A DNA stretch of 39,461 nucleotides from Myxococcales bacterium. GTDB taxonomy: Bacteria; Myxococcota; Myxococcia; Myxococcales; UBA5297. Position numbers and translations under genes: made by a program. Shown here piece by piece: positions 30,469 through 38,201 of this stretch (its first letter is position 1; each line of letters starts with the position of its first letter). The notes below the pieces were generated by a model, which saw only the letters and a list, made by a program, of their open reading frames with translations, was not told the DNA's origin and ran no database searches. The stretch lies in the NCBI GenBank assembly GCA_031262165.1, contig JAISIF010000172.1, positions 1 to 39,461 on the forward strand, in the 5' to 3' direction.

Positions 30469-32643
30469 CTATGCGAGGCCGACCTCTGCCAGGGCGAGCA
30501 GAGGCCGAAGATCGGGCCGGTTTCGTGTGACGTGGTCTCGGATGACGGGGTCCTGGGCGCCCATCCGCATGAACCACCGCTGCTCGCGCTCAGAGCGTTC
30601 CTCGCGTGGCGTCGCGGCCAGGCCGATCCAGCGGTCAATGGCCTGCTGGTTTTCGCGGGCGCGTTCGTCTTCGATGGCGCGGGCATGGTCGCGAACGGGA
30701 GCGAGGTCGCACACCGAAGCGCTTGGGGCCTTCGATGTCGCCTCAGCCGCCGCCTCGGCACCTTCCAGCGCTGGCGTCGTGTGCTCCACCGTCGCCTCGA
30801 CAGGCGGGCGCAGCGGCACGACGACGCCGACACCGGCTTGCAGGAGCCGCTCGGCAAGGATCTCCTCAGCGATGTGCGAGGTATTCGCCTGGCGCTTGAA
30901 CTCGCGCATCATGGCGCGGTTTTCCGTGAGCTTCTCTTTGTAGTCGGCCATCGCCTTGGCGGCGAGTTCCTCGCGGGAGACGCCGGTGCGCTCAGGACAG
31001 ATGGCAGTGAACAGGTAGCGGCCGTCGTCGTCGAAGCACCAAACGCGGCCAACGTCGGAGGGGTCACGCCGGACGTTCACCCACCGACCGAGCATCGATC
31101 CGTGCTCGCCATGCTCCGAAGCAAAGGTGGCGTTGTCGATGTGCAGACCTTTTTTGCTGATGCAACGAGGCTTCACGAGCGGCTGCAAAAGGATGTCGAG
31201 GGCGCGCTCGTTTTGGATGCGGCGCACCTCGCCCGGCCACGACTCGACCATCTGTCGGGGCGTGTGGCCATCGATGCCGCTATGCGGACGCGCCTCGTAG
31301 GCCACGCACCAGCGATTCAAAAAATCGACGAACTCATCGGCAGAAAGATCGGCGTCGAAGACCTCTTGGTCTGACTCGCCCAGGCGCTTCGAGAACGTCT
31401 TTTGAGAGCGGATGTCCTGGGCCTGAGCCACACTGTGCCCGCAGAAGCCGGGCAGGAGTTCGACGAGGTCGTGCTGCATCGTCCGAAACGCACGCTCGAC
31501 GGCCCCCTTCAAGTCGCCACAGTATGGCAGCGTCGTATCGTGGGCGATGCCGAGGCCGCTCAGGAGCGCGCAGGTCTGGTGCGAGACATAGTCGCTGCCG
31601 TTGTCGGTCAGGACAGCTTCTGGGACTCCCCAACGGAGGATGGCTGTGCGCAGAACCTGTCCGACATCCTTCGACGAGGACGATCTGGCGAGAACGAAGC
31701 ACAGGCGGCGACTGTAGATGTCGATGGCCGCGACGATCGTCCGGCGGTTCCCGTCGGAAAGGACGACATCGACGGGCGTCGAGTCGAGCAACCAGAGCTG
31801 ATTCAGCCTCGTCACGTGCTTCGTCTGGGAGCCGACGGCTGGCTTGTGACTGCCGCGCGCCGCATCTGGGTTGCACAGATGCGCCCACAGGCCGGGGTTC
31901 AGGCGCTTCCAGCGTTCCATCCAAGCCGCGACAGTGCGCTCCGTGACCTGTCCGCGTGCGCCGTAGCGCGCACACAGGATCTCGTAGATGCGGCTCGGGC
32001 GGATCTTTGGGCGTGCCGCCATCTGGCCGAGGATGTCCGCCACCCACTCTTGATGCTCGTCGATCTTCGTCCTACCAGCGCGCTTGCCGTAGGCGCCGCC
32101 GAGCTCTTTCCAACTTTCCAGAGCCTGGCGCTCCCAACGGAAGAGGGTCGCGACCGACAGCCGCTTGGCGCGGATGCCGTGCGTATCCACAGGGATTTTT
32201 CCAGCGTTAAAAGCATCCACAAACGCCGTGTTTGCAGGACGTTTGCGCAGGTCTGGATTCGCGGCCCAGAAGGCGTCACGGGCGCGCAGGATGGCAGCCC
32301 TAGCCTCGGCACGGCGCTGGGCATGGGGAGCGAGGTTGACCGACGCGGCGATCTTCTCCTCGCGAATGCGGCGATAGTGCTCCGACGTCGCGTCCTGAGC
32401 GATTCCAAGGCGGGCGTTCAGCTCAGCCTCGGCGGCTGCCTCGCGGCGGGCTAGCTCGGCCTGGGCTTCAGCGGGGAGGGTCGCTCGATCGTAGATCTTA
32501 AAGGGACGCCCGCTGCGAGTCTCTGTCCGAACGCCCCAACTGAGTCGGGCTGCCGAGCGGGCGACATCTGTCGAATCAGCCGGGCACCCCGGCAGCCCGG
32601 CAATCTCGCTGGCACTCAGCCACTGGCGCACAGGGGAGCTCAT
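30469..32643 (-). CDS. MuA-like DDE transposase
   Basis: The product has 724 aa (MuA 663). The N-terminal part (SASEIAGLPGCPADSTDVAR, then WGVRTETRSGRPFKIYD) is the Mu-type DNA-binding domain. The catalytic core has D287 (LWLLDST), D347 (VLTDNGSDY) and E383 (GAVERAFRTM). The C-terminal region includes the beta-barrel domain (WVNVRRDPSDVGRVWCFDDDGRY) and a basic, helical end for MuB contact. It inserts and replicates the phage, and made the 5-bp duplication seen here. Its stop-to-start junction with the upstream gene is direct (TAA then ATG). Confidence 0.97.
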   Translation of the reverse strand: MSSPVRQWLSASEIAGLPGCPADSTDVARSAARLSWGVRTETRSGRPFKIYDRATLPAEAQAELARREAAAEAELNARLGIAQDATSEHYRRIREEKIAASVNLAPHAQRRAEARAAILRARDAFWAANPDLRKRPANTAFVDAFNAGKIPVDTHGIRAKRLSVATLFRWERQALESWKELGGAYGKRAGRTKIDEHQEWVADILGQMAARPKIRPSRIYEILCARYGARGQVTERTVAAWMERWKRLNPGLWAHLCNPDAARGSHKPAVGSQTKHVTRLNQLWLLDSTPVDVVLSDGNRRTIVAAIDIYSRRLCFVLARSSSSKDVGQVLRTAILRWGVPEAVLTDNGSDYVSHQTCALLSGLGIAHDTTLPYCGDLKGAVERAFRTMQHDLVELLPGFCGHSVAQAQDIRSQKTFSKRLGESDQEVFDADLSADEFVDFLNRWCVAYEARPHSGIDGHTPRQMVESWPGEVRRIQNERALDILLQPLVKPRCISKKGLHIDNATFASEHGEHGSMLGRWVNVRRDPSDVGRVWCFDDDGRYLFTAICPERTGVSREELAAKAMADYKEKLTENRAMMREFKRQANTSHIAEEILAERLLQAGVGVVVPLRPPVEATVEHTTPALEGAEAAAEATSKAPSASVCDLAPVRDHARAIEDERARENQQAIDRWIGLAATPREERSEREQRWFMRMGAQDPVIRDHVTRNRPDLRPLLALAEVGLA

Positions 32644-33018
32644 TTAGTCAGCCCCCCCCCCGGGCTCCGCACGGACCATCGGAACATAGGTGATGCCGCG
32701 GCAGCCAGCACAAGAGACGTAGCGAATCCTGGGCTGGCGACCCTTGAGCAGCTCGGCGTAGCAGTCCCAGCACGGCTGGCAGGCTAAGATCGCGGCAGAG
32801 GATGCGGATAGCCGGGATGAGATCTCGGCTCGCTGCGCGCGCACGTGAGCTATGTCCGGCGATCTGGTCATGAGGAGGCAATCGATCACCTCGCGGACGG
32901 CATCGATCTCGTCAGATTCCCCCGAGATGCCATACAGGCGCTCACAGAGCTCGGCAGCACGAGTGAGCGCTATCTGCACCTCGCGGTCGAGGGGCCGTGT
33001 GGCGGGGCGCGCGGTCAT
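32644..33018 (-). CDS. Early-region Cys-rich protein with terminal poly-Gly tract
   Basis: The product has 124 aa from the ATG at 33018, coupled by ATGA to the methyltransferase gene. It is helical (EVQIALTRAAELCERLYG), with a cysteine cluster (CQPCWDCYAELL, then YVSCAGCRGITYV) that probably binds zinc. It ends in a 10-base G run encoding GGG, three codons before its stop and next to the transposase start. With one G less it would end in an ATGA overlap with that start. Confidence 0.6.
   Translation of the reverse strand: MTARPATRPLDREVQIALTRAAELCERLYGISGESDEIDAVREVIDCLLMTRSPDIAHVRAQRAEISSRLSASSAAILACQPCWDCYAELLKGRQPRIRYVSCAGCRGITYVPMVRAEPGGGAD
32652..32661. repeat. 10-base homopolymer tract before the transposase start
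   Basis: Ten Cs on the plus strand lie nine bases upstream of the transposase ATG (32643) on the coding strand. They sit where a ribosome site would be and set the frame of the upstream gene's end. Confidence 0.9.
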
Positions 33019-33671
33019 GACCGATACCCCGTCTCTTCGCGAAGGCCGAGCATGTGGACTCGGCCGTCGGCCACGATGCGCGCCCACTCTGTGGCGCGGG
33101 CGTGGGCCCACGCGAACCACGCGAGTCCGAACTTCGCCTGGTGCTCGCCGGTGAAGTCCGCGCGCTCGGAGATCACGTAGAGAGTCGGTGGGTGCGCCTT
33201 CAGCCACTCGTGTCGCTTGAGCGATTCAAGAAACGAGATCCCGAGTAGCATCGCCGTGAGCTCGAATGTCTCGACTGACTTCTCGACGAACTCCAACGCC
33301 CTCGAATAGGGAGGGTTGGTGAGGCAGATCGAGCCGGGGAGGTAGGATGTGAACCGGTCGGCAGCCAGGAAGTTCACGGCGAGGGGCGGCGCGACATCGT
33401 AGGCGCTGGCATGCTCTCCTGGAGCGATGTCCGAAAGAAACCACTTGCAGATCAGCTCACGCCCAATCTCGTGCTCGAAATTTGTGACCGCTCCCTGGAT
33501 GGCGGCGTTTCCGCAGCAGGGATCGTGGCCGCTAGGCTGCCGACCAGAGAGGGCCAGGCGGACGTTGGGGTGGCGCAGAAAGAGGTCCGTCACCCAGAAC
33601 GGCGTCTCGTAGAGGTCGCGCGGGCTGCGCTCGGCAGCTGGCTTTTTGAGGCGTCCGATGCGATCGGTCAT
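33015..33671 (-). CDS. Phage DNA methyltransferase
   Basis: The product has 218 aa from the ATG at 33671, coupled by ATGA to the upstream gene. It has DLYETPFWVTDLFLR near the start, DPCCGNA (50-56) as the S-adenosylmethionine loop, and NPPY (119-122) as the catalytic motif, the order and spacing of phage adenine methyltransferases. It probably methylates phage DNA early to escape restriction. No partner restriction gene is present. In Mu, mom expression depends on host Dam methylation, so this enzyme may interact with the Mom-like gene here (inference). Confidence 0.85.
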   Translation of the reverse strand: MTDRIGRLKKPAAERSPRDLYETPFWVTDLFLRHPNVRLALSGRQPSGHDPCCGNAAIQGAVTNFEHEIGRELICKWFLSDIAPGEHASAYDVAPPLAVNFLAADRFTSYLPGSICLTNPPYSRALEFVEKSVETFELTAMLLGISFLESLKRHEWLKAHPPTLYVISERADFTGEHQAKFGLAWFAWAHARATEWARIVADGRVHMLGLREETGYRS

Positions 33672-34027
33672 GGGCGCTCCTCCATCGATGAGGGGCACAC
33701 CCACGCTATGCCAGTGCTGCCGTTGGCTGGCACGCTGCGGCCATCCGGCAGGCGCAAGAGGATGGATGCCTCGCCGTATCTTTGAGCCGCGCGCACCTGA
33801 CGGCAGTCGCAGAGCTCCATGCGCCGCGCATGGATGCGCGCAGCCCGGTCCATCCGGGCTTGCAAGCTAGTGAAGTCGAAGGCCAAGTCGAGGCACATGA
33901 GGAGCCCGAGCACACACACGATGATGACGGGCGCGGCAAAGGCATTGGCCGCCGGATGCCTGTCGAGGAAGCAGTCGATTCGCGCGAGGAGGGTCTCCAG
34001 GCGGGCATTGAGATCCTGAGAGGTCAT
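33668..34027 (-). CDS. Small membrane protein, unknown function
   Basis: The product has 119 aa. One membrane helix lies near residues 29-50 (AFAAPVIIVCVLGLLMCLDLA) after a charged N-terminal helix. The C-terminal part is basic with CDCRQ and a beta-like end. It is coupled to both neighbours by ATGA overlaps. Possible roles include superinfection or host-envelope effects; none is shown by the sequence. Confidence 0.55.
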   Translation of the reverse strand: MTSQDLNARLETLLARIDCFLDRHPAANAFAAPVIIVCVLGLLMCLDLAFDFTSLQARMDRAARIHARRMELCDCRQVRAAQRYGEASILLRLPDGRSVPANGSTGIAWVCPSSMEERP

Positions 34028-34125
34028 GTCTCACCGCCGATCTCGAATTCGAGCTCGATGATCCAGAGGTGGATGGCCATGCGCAGGCAAGCGCGCAAGG
34101 CGAGCTTGCGTAGGAGGTCACGCAT
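34024..34125 (-). CDS. Small peptide gene (33 aa), unknown function
   Basis: The sequence MRDLLRKLALRACLRMAIHL continues WIIELEFEIGGET. The ATG at 34125 has GGAGG at eight bases upstream, overlaps the upstream gene by 8 bases and ends in ATGA with the next gene. The spacing and coupling match all other genes in this operon. It is amphipathic and basic at the front. Confidence 0.55.
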   Translation of the reverse strand: MRDLLRKLALRACLRMAIHLWIIELEFEIGGET

Positions 34126-34480
34126 CGGGAGCCTCCTCGATGACCTCATCGGTCATCCCGAGAGCCCGGGCGGAGCGGGTGCCCTCGCGCTCGGCGAGGA
34201 GCATCTGGTTGTCCCGGCGCAGGCGGTCGTTCTCGCGCTGGAGGAGGATCGCTCGGGTGAGCAGTCGGAGAACGGCGTCTCGGTTGGATGGCGCTGCTCG
34301 AAGGTTCCACAGATCCTCAAGATCGAGCCCTTTTCCGAGAGCGCGGTTCAGGCTGTAGAACTCCGCGCGGCAGCCACCGCAGGCGATGAACGCAGGGTGA
34401 TGCGGCGGCCCGGGCCACCAGTAGCAAACCGAGACATCGAAGCTGCCGCAGAATGGGCACCGATCCAAGGCCTTAGCCAC
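34118..34480 (-). CDS. Zinc-ribbon protein, restriction-alleviation (Lar)-like N-terminus
   Basis: The product has 120 aa from a GTG at 34480 with GGAGGT upstream. It begins AKALDRCPFCGSFDVSVCYWW, then FIACGGCRAEF, a CPFCGS...CGGC zinc ribbon as in Lar-type restriction alleviation proteins. The second half is a coiled coil (LTRAILLQRENDRLRRDNQMLLAEREG). The longer length and coiled coil differ from short Lar proteins. An anti-restriction role is possible. Confidence 0.62.
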   Translation of the reverse strand: MAKALDRCPFCGSFDVSVCYWWPGPPHHPAFIACGGCRAEFYSLNRALGKGLDLEDLWNLRAAPSNRDAVLRLLTRAILLQRENDRLRRDNQMLLAEREGTRSARALGMTDEVIEEAPDA

Positions 34481-34961
34481 GGCGCACCTCCGGGATGACA
34501 ACGCGACCGTCGCGGTCGTGCCACTCGATGTCTCGGCCGAGCGCATCGAGGCGATCCTTGAGCGGGCCGCGCATGGTGAGGTGGAGGTGCGGGCCCTTGG
34601 AGGAGCCAGCGCCAGGAGCCCCTGGAATGCCGCCGGAGTATGCGATCGCGTCGCCTTTATTGATCAGCTGGCCTACCGCCCATCCGACCAGACGCCTCTC
34701 GGGGCTCGCGATTCCAGAGAGGTGCGCGAGGCCAATGTAGAGACCATCACTCCTCCTGAGCGACATCGACAGGCCACCACCCCAGCGCCGGTCGTCCCAG
34801 ATCCTCAGGATCTTGCCGGAGAACGGAGCGACGACGGGCGTCCCGTTGGGGCACGCGATGTCGATGCCGCCGTGAAACTGCTTGCGGCCGTCGATGATAC
34901 GCTCGCCGTAGGGCGAGCTGACGCGCGTGAAGCCATGAGTCGGCCAGAGAAGCGGTGTCAT
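34473..34961 (-). CDS. M23 metallopeptidase, probable endolysin
   Basis: The product has 162 aa from the ATG at 34961, coupled by ATGA to the upstream gene. It has all M23 zinc and catalytic marks: H30 and D34 in FHGGID, H80 in GLAHLSG, and H125-x-H127 in GPHLHLTM. There is no signal peptide. M23 enzymes cut peptidoglycan cross-links. It lies in the early operon, far from the holin at 25.2-25.7 kb. As no other wall hydrolase is seen, it is the best endolysin candidate. Confidence 0.83.
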   Translation of the reverse strand: MTPLLWPTHGFTRVSSPYGERIIDGRKQFHGGIDIACPNGTPVVAPFSGKILRIWDDRRWGGGLSMSLRRSDGLYIGLAHLSGIASPERRLVGWAVGQLINKGDAIAYSGGIPGAPGAGSSKGPHLHLTMRGPLKDRLDALGRDIEWHDRDGRVVIPEVRRG

Positions 34962-35569
34962 GCCGCCACCTCCGGGACATGCTTCCAGGCGCCGTCGGTG
35001 CCCCGCTCCCAGAGGCGGATTCGGTTCAACGCCATCTTCCGGTCGATGGCAGCGCCGAGCTCTGGCCAGACGGACATGATTCGGCACAGGACGATGAGAA
35101 CGTCTGCCAGCCCCTTGGTCGGCTCTCCGCCAGGTCGATAGAGTGAACGATCGAGCTCCGCTATCTCGATGAGCAGCTTTTTCACCAGATCGCGCAGGGT
35201 CTCTTCGCCGAATGTCTCAGCCGCCCACTCCTTGATTTTGTCTGGCGTCTCGACCTCGGCGGGCCACATCACGCGCAGGGTTCGGTTGGCGGATTCGAGA
35301 GTAGCCTGAAGCTGGCCGACCTGGCGCATCCAGTCATCAGCAGACCCTTGCCAGCGAGCCGCATCGGCGCTGGCCTTGCGGAGCCCTTTCGATAGCCTCG
35401 CGATTTCGATGTCACACGAGCGGACCTGGTCTTCGCGCTGGTCCAGCTCCTCTCGCAGATCGTCCGCAAACTCGTGGGCTGAGAGGAGCTTTGTTTTGGC
35501 TTGCTCAAGCTCTGCTTCGAGACGGGCAAGGCGATCGAAGGACGGCGACTGACGGGAGCGGCAGGTCAT
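34958..35569 (-). CDS. Coiled-coil protein with MazG-like C-terminus
   Basis: The product has 203 aa from the ATG at 35569, coupled by ATGA. The N-terminal 110 residues form a long coiled coil (DRLARLEAELEQAKTKLLS, then DDLREELDQREDQVRSCDIEIARL). The last 80 residues read LLIEIAELDRSLYRPGGEPTKGLADVLIVLCRIMSVW and KMALNRIRLWERG, similar to MazG-like nucleotide pyrophosphohydrolases, though one acidic metal ligand seems to be replaced. Activity is uncertain. Confidence 0.6.
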   Translation of the reverse strand: MTCRSRQSPSFDRLARLEAELEQAKTKLLSAHEFADDLREELDQREDQVRSCDIEIARLSKGLRKASADAARWQGSADDWMRQVGQLQATLESANRTLRVMWPAEVETPDKIKEWAAETFGEETLRDLVKKLLIEIAELDRSLYRPGGEPTKGLADVLIVLCRIMSVWPELGAAIDRKMALNRIRLWERGTDGAWKHVPEVAA

Positions 35570-35841
35570 GGCGCCACCTCGCGATCCGTCCCGTCCCGGA
35601 CCACGCGCAGGCGAGCGCGCTGCCAATCATCGAGATGCGTCTGGTTGGCATCCAGGCTGGTGACGTACCACAGGCGGACACGACACTCCCCGAGGAGGGC
35701 ATAGAGGCCACGATGTCCGGCGGCAGGGACAGTCAGGACGCGGCAGGCGACGCGCAGGCCGACGAAGGGGTCCAGGATAGGATGCGTGTATATCCCCGAC
35801 TCGTGGCGCACCCAGCCGCCCGGGTAGACGTGCTTTTTCAT
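35566..35841 (-). CDS. Small early protein, unknown function
   Basis: The product has 91 aa. The ATG at 35841 has GGAGG upstream and overlaps the Ner-like stop by ATGA. It reads KKHVYPGGWVRHESGIYTHP, then LRVACRVLTVPAAGHRGLYAL, with beta-strand character and no clear motif. It is the second gene of the early operon. Confidence 0.6.
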   Translation of the reverse strand: MKKHVYPGGWVRHESGIYTHPILDPFVGLRVACRVLTVPAAGHRGLYALLGECRVRLWYVTSLDANQTHLDDWQRARLRVVRDGTDREVAP

Positions 35842-36152
35842 TGCGCACCTCCTGAACGGCAGGAGCGGCTAGCGCGGCAGGAGCGACAGAGAGGGCTGCC
35901 GCCGGAGTAGCGCTCGGGCCAGATGTCCTCGGGCTGGAGACCGAGACGAGACGCGATCTCGTGCTCCATGCGCGGCGACGGTCGCCATAGGGCGTTGCGC
36001 GGCGTGGGCCGCGCAACCCCGACCGCGCGTGCGATCTTGGCGAGCGACCATCCCCGGGCGCGCAGCGCGGCCTTGATCCATTCTCGGCGCCCGGACGCCG
36101 TAGGCGGGAATTTTACTTCAAGGCCCTTAGGGCTAGAGAGCGTCGAATCCAT
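35838..36152 (-). CDS. ner: Ner-like early regulator
   Basis: The product has 104 aa. Residues 20-83 match Mu Ner: WIKAALRARGWSLAKIARAVG, then VARPTPRNALWRPSPRMEHEI and the closing GLQPEDIWPERY, almost the Ner ending. Ner shuts down early and repressor transcription during lytic growth. Unlike Mu Ner (75 aa), this one has a cysteine-bearing tail (CRSCRASRSC). It is transcribed away from the repressor and leads the early operon. Operator-like repeats lie just upstream. Confidence 0.88.
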   Translation of the reverse strand: MDSTLSSPKGLEVKFPPTASGRREWIKAALRARGWSLAKIARAVGVARPTPRNALWRPSPRMEHEIASRLGLQPEDIWPERYSGGSPLCRSCRASRSCRSGGAQ

Positions 36153-36160
36153 GCGTTCAT

Positions 36161-36227
36161 AATGAAGTTTTCTTCATTGCTAGTCAACAGGATTCTTCAA
36201 TCAAAGCTCTTATTTTTGAAGTTTTCT
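36161..36227. promoter_or_regulatory. Operator region between Ner and repressor genes
   Basis: A perfect inverted repeat, AATGAAG/CTTCATT around TTTT, lies at 36161-36178. The sequence GAAGTTTTCT occurs at 36164-36173 and again at 36218-36227, and inverted inside the repressor gene at 36467-36476. A second pair, CTTCAA (36195-36200) and TTGAAG (36216-36221), is also inverted. The divergent early and repressor promoters should lie here. This is probably where Ner and the repressor bind. Confidence 0.7.
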
Positions 36228-36237
36228 AGGAGGCCAC

Positions 36238-36627
36238 GTGTCCACAGAGGAAGAGGGGGTCAACGAGACGATTGGGGACAGGATTAGAGGGCTAGTCGAG
36301 AAAGCCGACTCGGAGGCCGCGTTTGCCCGCGCGGTGGGCATCACCGTTCAAGCGCTCCGCTTATATATACACGGGAACAGCATCCCGCGCTCGGATCGCC
36401 TCGTCCAGATCGCCGCCGTCGCTGGCGTCGACATCGCCTGGTTAGCGACGGGCATCGAGAGTGTGAAGAAAACTTCAGCATCCACCGAAGGACGCTTCGC
36501 CTTCCTGGCGCTCGCCTACGAGGATGAAGAGATTAGGGGGTGGTTGAATCCAGAGCTCGCCGACCTCGAGCGCCGCCTTCGTCGTATATTCCCCGAGTGG
36601 GATGCACGGCAGCCGCATCACGCCTAA
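36238..36627 (+). CDS. XRE-family phage repressor (c-like)
   Basis: The product has 129 aa from a GTG with AGGAGG upstream. Residues about 12-60 form an XRE helix-turn-helix (RIRGLVEKADSEAAFARAVG, then ITVQALRLYIHGNSIPRSDRLVQIAAVAGVDIAWLATG). The short C-terminal domain has no self-cleavage motif. It lies divergent to the Ner operon in the place of Mu c, so it should keep the lysogenic state. A copy of the operator sequence lies inside the gene. It differs from Mu c in fold family. Confidence 0.8.
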   Translation: MSTEEEGVNETIGDRIRGLVEKADSEAAFARAVGITVQALRLYIHGNSIPRSDRLVQIAAVAGVDIAWLATGIESVKKTSASTEGRFAFLALAYEDEEIRGWLNPELADLERRLRRIFPEWDARQPHHA

Positions 36628-36670
36628 CGCCAAGAAGCCCGCAAACGCCGTGTTCGCGGGCTTCTTGGCG
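36628..36670. terminator. Hairpin after the repressor gene
   Basis: CGCCAAGAAGCCCGC (36628-36642) and GCGGGCTTCTTGGCG (36656-36670) are perfect 15-base complements with a 13-base loop, starting right at the repressor stop. A T run is missing, so it may be a weak terminator or an mRNA-stabilising end. Confidence 0.7.
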
Positions 36671-36777
36671 TCATCCAGCCTTCGTGGCGAGGGTTGCCCT
36701 TGCCGTCTAGCCATGCTCGAATCGAGACACCTTCCAAATCGGGAGGCACCGAGGAGCTGTCGCCATCGACTTACTCA

Positions 36778-36786
36778 CCCCCCCCC
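36778..36786. repeat. 9-base C tract upstream of the zinc-ribbon gene
   Basis: Nine Cs lie 19 bases before the start codon of the next plus-strand gene, next to a run of seven As. Length change could affect promoter or ribosome spacing. Confidence 0.85.
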
Positions 36787-36805
36787 TTAAAAAAAGGAGA
36801 AGCCA

Positions 36806-37489
36806 ATGGGGAGCATGTGCCCGAAGTGCGCAGAGCAGGTTGAACTCCATGGTAACGGATGCCCGAAATGTGGGACTCAATTCACTGATGAAGAATTGAA
36901 GACCCCAGAGAGACAGAAGGTCAACAAAGGATGCGCCATCGGATGCCTCTCCATGATCCTGATTCCAGTCTTCATTGGGACCTGTATGGCATTGGTGTCG
37001 ACCGAAAAGTCCGATGCACCTTATGTGACGACCGCTGAGACGCCAGAGAGGCTTCTCGAGGATATGGTAAGGAAAAAGTTTGGCATAGCGACGAATTGGC
37101 ACGACCCGCCAAAACCAATGGTCATAGGAATAGAAATATCGCCCGATAAATATGGGAAGGATACTGGGTTCGCTAAAGTAATGGTGTGGGTGAATGACAA
37201 TTTCACGACAAAGGCGAGAAGAGAATTATTCCTGACAAACAGCGCAGAGTTTTCGAGAGATTTCTTTAAGGAGAAAGCGTTCTCGGGGCTCTCGGCACTA
37301 CGAATAGAGGGCTATGTGACACTGGTAGACGTGTATGGGAATCCAAAAGACTTCCAAGGAGTGGGCATAAACATACCAAGAGAAGTTGCTGAAAAGATAA
37401 ATTGGGATTATTTCAATACAAGCGATTTCCCGGAAATCATAAAAGTAAAAGGCAGCCTTGAAATGCACCCGACCCTCTTGAAAGACTAA
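36806..37489 (+). CDS. Zinc-ribbon membrane protein, accessory cargo
   Basis: The product has 227 aa from an ATG with AAGGAG upstream. Residues 5-24 are a zinc ribbon (CPKCAEQVELHGNGCPKCGT), and residues about 43-64 are a membrane helix (GCAIGCLSMILIPVFIGTCM). The rest is a soluble domain of mixed strands and helices (VIGIEISPDKYGKDTGFAKVMVW..., ending in EMHPTLLKD). The gene is much more AT-rich than the rest of the phage and has its own terminator. It is placed beside the repressor and should be expressed in the lysogen. A superinfection-exclusion or defence role is possible but not shown. Confidence 0.72.
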   Translation: MGSMCPKCAEQVELHGNGCPKCGTQFTDEELKTPERQKVNKGCAIGCLSMILIPVFIGTCMALVSTEKSDAPYVTTAETPERLLEDMVRKKFGIATNWHDPPKPMVIGIEISPDKYGKDTGFAKVMVWVNDNFTTKARRELFLTNSAEFSRDFFKEKAFSGLSALRIEGYVTLVDVYGNPKDFQGVGINIPREVAEKINWDYFNTSDFPEIIKVKGSLEMHPTLLKD

Positions 37490-37520
37490 CCTTCCCTCCC
37501 CACGCCGTCTCCGGCTTAAC

Positions 37521-37554
37521 AGAAGCCCCACCGACCCATGCCGGTGGGGCTTCT
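37521..37554 (+). terminator. Terminator after the zinc-ribbon gene
   Basis: AGAAGCCCCACCG (37521-37533) pairs with CGGTGGGGCTTCT (37542-37554) with an 8-base loop. A short TTCTTAG exit follows. It should stop lysogenic transcripts before they reach the right CRISPR segment. Confidence 0.85.
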
Positions 37555-37785
37555 TAGTGTCTACGTCCCGTATCGTGCCCGAGCCCGAGTAGAGGGCGAC
37601 TCCCGCGTCCGGCGCCGATAGTCATCCATGATGTCCCGCGCAGTGGGGCTACCTGGCGCCCAATCACCCCGGTGTGGATGGGTGACCGTTTGCCCCCCCC
37701 CTGCGACGGCTCCACTTGTTCAGCGGCTTCTCTCTACATATTTATGTGCATAAATCCGAAGTGACCGAAAAATTTGTCTCAAATC

Positions 37786-37860
37786 CGGCGGTCATAGACA
37801 CTGGATCCTGACCGCCGACGAATGAAGCTCGGCGGTCATCCGGCGGTCATCCCGGCGGTC
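37786..37860. repeat. CGGCGGTCA repeat cluster
   Basis: CGGCGGTCAT occurs at 37786-37795, 37830-37839 and 37841-37850, with CGGCGGTC at 37853-37860 and an inverted TGACCGCCG at 37809-37817. The last three direct copies are spaced 11-12 bases, about one helix turn. This is like an iteron or regulator-binding array. Confidence 0.7.
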
Positions 37861-38065
37861 TTGGTCGTATCTGACTGCATACTCGGTCGCCGCCGAGATC
37901 GCCCTGGCTCCACTAGTCCTGGGGTTGGACCACGAGCCGCCCAGACTCCTGCTCCCGAATGAAAAACGCCGCCACCAGATCCCAGAGAGGCAGCCTAGAT
38001 GCGTCGTTTTGAGGGCGTTTAAGAGCCGTTTTTAGCGGTCGGCAGGCTGCGCGGCGTGGATGGGT

Positions 38066-38078
38066 TGGTCTCAAACCA
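38066..38078 (-). promoter_or_regulatory. Putative internal transposase binding site
   Basis: TGGTCTCAAACCA followed by TTTTGCA is the inverted copy of the terminal site (768-780) including its AAAA neighbour. It lies 136 bases inside the terminal copy at 38202-38214. A weaker relative, TTTGTCTCAAAT, is at 37773-37784. Confidence 0.65.
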
Positions 38079-38201
38079 TTTTGCAGCGGCGGCCGAGGCC
38101 TAAAAATCGGCGGCGCGGGTCCGAGGCTGGCTAAGTGCCCGAAATCCCACGCCATCCCGGCTCAACCCAGCTCATCCCACTTGGAAAGCCAAACATCGGC
38201 C

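Noticed and set aside
37740-37755. ATTTATG/CATAAAT palindrome as a promoter
   Set aside because: It is a good protein-binding palindrome but has no -35 element and no gene downstream before the array. It is noted only as part of the end region.
37913-38155. 80-aa frame on the minus strand near the prophage end
   Set aside because: It runs over a transposase-like site, has no ribosome site and a low-complexity proline/arginine-rich composition.
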